This document shows positions 13,650 through 15,513 of a DNA stretch of 15,513 nucleotides, piece after piece; position 1 is the stretch's first letter, and every line of letters begins with the position of its first letter. The notes under the pieces were generated by a model. The model saw only the letters and a program-made list of their open reading frames with translations. It was not told the origin of the DNA and did no database searches. This DNA comes from an uncultured Alphaproteobacteria bacterium (lineage in GTDB: Bacteria; Pseudomonadota; Alphaproteobacteria; Caulobacterales; Caulobacteraceae). Position numbers and translations under genes: made by a program. The stretch covers positions 1 through 15,513 of the forward strand of contig CAIZKE010000244.1 in NCBI GenBank assembly GCA_903933475.1, in the 5' to 3' direction.

Positions 13650-14590
13650 GCGGCCTGTCCGAGGAGACGGTAGATCAGGTCGAAGACGCGGTCGGAATCG
13701 GCCTCCACGGCCCAGTCTGCATTCGCGGGTCGTTCGGGACCCACGCGAAATTCGACTGCGGTATGGCCGAGGGTAAGCGGAGACGAGGTCTCTATGGCCA
13801 GGGCGCAGGGGCGGAAGCGGAAGGCACCGGGGTCCAGAAGGGCGAGTATGACGCAGGGATCGTGCAGGGGCGGTGGCCCACCCGTCCCGAGCCTGGCCTC
13901 AGTCCCGGCGCTGAAGGCCAGGAGGCGGCTCGCCGCCGCCGCCGAGGCCCCCGGGAGTTCCGCGATCCTGCGACGACGGGCTTCCGTTGCCGTCACCTGG
14001 TGGGTGACGTCCAGGCCGAGGAGGGCGAGATCGACGCCTGACCGCACGACCTCGTCCGCCGCATGGGGGTCTGCATAGATATTGAACTCGGCAGAGGCGG
14101 TGATGTTGCCGCCCTCCCGACGCGCCCCGCCCATGGCCACCACCCGTCGGATGCGGGCGATGATGTCGGGCGCGCGTCGCATGGCCTCGGCGAGGTTGGT
14201 CATCGGACCGGTGAGGGCCAGGGTCACCTCTCCGGACGGACGGCTGCGGAGGGTCTCGACCAGATAGTCGACGGCGTGGAGGGGTTCCGGGCCCCTTGCC
14301 GGCGTGGGGACAGGCAGGTCGCCAAGGCCGCTGACGCCATGGAAGTGATCCGCTGCGACCGGCTCCCGGGACAGGGGACGGTCCATCCCTGCGAATACGG
14401 GTATGTCCGGGCGGTTTGCGATCTCACGGACCCGACAGGCGTTTCGTGCGGTCAGGTCCCCGCCGACATTGCCGGCCGCCGTCGTGATGGCGAGGACCTC
14501 GAGCGCTTCCGGCGCTGCAAGCGCCAACAGGATGGCGATTGCGTCGTCGACACCGGGATCGCAGTCGATGATGAGGGGGATGCCGGGCAT
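13646..14590 (-). CDS. Nucleoside hydrolase (inosine/uridine-preferring family)
   Basis: A 314-residue cytosolic enzyme that hydrolyses the N-glycosidic bond of ribonucleosides to base and ribose. The calcium-binding signature DCDPGVDDA is at 9-17. Other family elements are TTAAGNV (36-42), HGVSGLGD (84-91), AEFNIYADPHAA (167-178) and H243-D244 (LHDPCV), the His/Asp pair of inosine-uridine hydrolases. Base preference cannot be fixed. The start is the ATG at 14590, with a purine-rich GGGGGAAG upstream; the open frame continues into the sulfatase region but only as a shadow. It lies 43 nt downstream of the sulfatase stop and overlaps the ribokinase start by 4 nt, which supports a ribose-recovery pathway with that kinase. 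Confidence 0.93.
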   Translation of the reverse strand: MPGIPLIIDCDPGVDDAIAILLALAAPEALEVLAITTAAGNVGGDLTARNACRVREIANRPDIPVFAGMDRPLSREPVAADHFHGVSGLGDLPVPTPARGPEPLHAVDYLVETLRSRPSGEVTLALTGPMTNLAEAMRRAPDIIARIRRVVAMGGARREGGNITASAEFNIYADPHAADEVVRSGVDLALLGLDVTHQVTATEARRRRIAELPGASAAAASRLLAFSAGTEARLGTGGPPPLHDPCVILALLDPGAFRFRPCALAIETSSPLTLGHTAVEFRVGPERPANADWAVEADSDRVFDLIYRLLGQAA

Positions 14591-14633
14591 GGCCCAGCTT
14601 CCCCCGCTTCGGGCGTCCTTCGCAAGCCAGCCC

Positions 14634-15513
14634 CTAGTTGTCCCAGAGGATGTACTCATCACCCGGCTTCTGCGGCCGACCGGAGGGTTGGTCGATGAAC
14701 ACCGGCCCCTGGAGCAGCGACGGCCAGAGCGGCTTTGCGCTCTGGGCGTCCTGACGGGCGAGGAGGGCAAGCATGGCCTTGACCCGCTCGGGTTCCTTGG
14801 CAGCGAGATCGATTTTCTCCGTCGGGTCCGTCGCCAGGTTGTGGAGCCATACCTTGGAGCGCGCCTCGTTGCTCTGGAGCTTCCAGTCCCCATCGCGGAC
14901 GGCCTTGTACTGGCCTGAACGCCAGAACAGGGTCTGGTGCGGGCGTCCCTTGATCTTGCCGTTCGCATAGGGCGTGAGGTCGACCCCGTCGATGATCCTG
15001 TCTTTTGGAAGCGCTGCGCCTGCAGCCCCGGCGATGGTCGAGAAGATGTCCACGTGTCCGACCGGATTGGGATAGCGGGTACCGGCGGGCAGCCCGCCTG
15101 GCCACTTCATGAAGAAGGGCGTGTGGATTCCCCCCTCGAAGAAGGTCGACTTCCAGCCTCGGTAGGGCTTGTTGATATCATCAAGCCCGATGTAGCCGGC
15201 GCCGCCATTGTCGCTGGTGAAGACGATCAGGGTGTCCTTCTCCAGGCCTTCCTCGCGAAGGGTCGCCAGGATCCGCCCGACGTTACGATCGAGGTTGCGC
15301 ACCATGGCGGCGTATACCCGCAGGCGGTGGTCCTTGATCTGGGGCAGGGCGTCGTAGTCTTCACGCGTGGCCTGAAGCGGGGTGTGGATCGCGTTTGGGG
15401 CGAAGTACATGAAGAAGGGCCGGTTCCGATTGGCGCGGATCGCCCGCACTGCCTCATCTGTCAGGTAGTCGGTCATGTAGCCCTTGGGGGCGAACATTTC
15501 CGAGCCATTGTAC
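14634..15513 (-). CDS. Sulfatase (type I, alkaline phosphatase superfamily), N-terminus outside window
   Basis: The C-terminal 290 or so residues of a formylglycine-type sulfatase; the frame stays open through the right edge, so the ATG at 15497 is internal. Visible family elements are PFFMYFAPNAIHTPLQAT (catalytic histidine region), FTSDNGG (calcium-binding Asp-Asn), YRGWKSTFFEGGIHTPFF (active-site Lys) and the small C-terminal domain with DGVDLTPY and DPTEKIDLA. The CxPxR/SxPxR motif that becomes formylglycine and any signal peptide lie off the window, so maturation type and location cannot be judged. The substrate is unknown; resemblance is to arylsulfatase or carbohydrate sulfatases. It may supply sulfate, but nothing here links it to the distant cys operon. 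Confidence 0.92.
   Translation of the reverse strand, partial: YNGSEMFAPKGYMTDYLTDEAVRAIRANRNRPFFMYFAPNAIHTPLQATREDYDALPQIKDHRLRVYAAMVRNLDRNVGRILATLREEGLEKDTLIVFTSDNGGAGYIGLDDINKPYRGWKSTFFEGGIHTPFFMKWPGGLPAGTRYPNPVGHVDIFSTIAGAAGAALPKDRIIDGVDLTPYANGKIKGRPHQTLFWRSGQYKAVRDGDWKLQSNEARSKVWLHNLATDPTEKIDLAAKEPERVKAMLALLARQDAQSAKPLWPSLLQGPVFIDQPSGRPQKPGDEYILWDN

Noticed and set aside
12409..13776. Open frame of 455 codons on the + strand opposite the oxygenase and ribokinase
   Set aside because: The translation is Arg/Ala/Ser-rich with no motif, while both minus-strand genes beneath it carry complete active sites.
13649..14590. HGVSGLGD in the nucleoside hydrolase, with Ser where Asp/Glu is often seen, as a sign of inactivity
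   Set aside because: This loop varies among family members, and the calcium-binding Asp residues and His-Asp pair are intact.

Overview
The window is compact, GC-rich coding DNA with the gene content and style of an alphaproteobacterium. It is probably a member of Caulobacterales (Caulobacter, Phenylobacterium or Brevundimonas type). That placement rests on remembered gene order and protein style, not on a search. I count 19 protein genes, two of them cut by the window edges. I see no RNA gene, mobile element, CRISPR array or gene-free stretch over 100 bases.

Left block, + strand, 1-4697: an assimilatory sulfate-reduction operon. Its order is siroheme methyltransferase (5' end missing), DUF2849 protein, siroheme/[4Fe-4S] sulfite reductase CysI, DUF934 protein, iron-sulfur-type APS/PAPS reductase CysH, and ferredoxin-NADP+ reductase. 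The set supplies the cofactor, both reductive steps and a probable NADPH-to-ferredoxin electron route. The two DUF proteins are conserved partners of unknown mechanism.

Middle block: a convergent minus-strand gene for a secreted 3D-domain protein (4703-5191) lies head to head with a + strand run. That run is a glutathione S-transferase, an exported S1/P1-type zinc nuclease (or phospholipase C-like enzyme), a Nudix hydrolase and FolD (5272-8277). The first three are joined by 1-nt stop/start overlaps.

Right block, minus strand throughout, 15513 down to 8274. It begins with the C-terminal part of a sulfatase. A tightly overlapping trio follows: nucleoside hydrolase, ribokinase and a 2-oxoglutarate/Fe(II) oxygenase of the isopenicillin N synthase family. 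After 97 bases comes a four-gene MCE/Mla-type lipid transport operon: permease with N-terminal STAS domain, ATPase, MlaD, and a PqiC-like lipoprotein.

Most of this is ordinary core metabolism. The observations I rate highest are the oxygenase coupled to the nucleoside hydrolase and ribokinase, a possible oxidative nucleoside-salvage cassette; an isoleucine at the usual Thr/Ser position of the STAS domain fused to MlaE; a Glu replacing the last Asp zinc ligand of the P1-like nuclease; and an Asn in the normally invariant C-terminal Gly-Gly motif of FolD.
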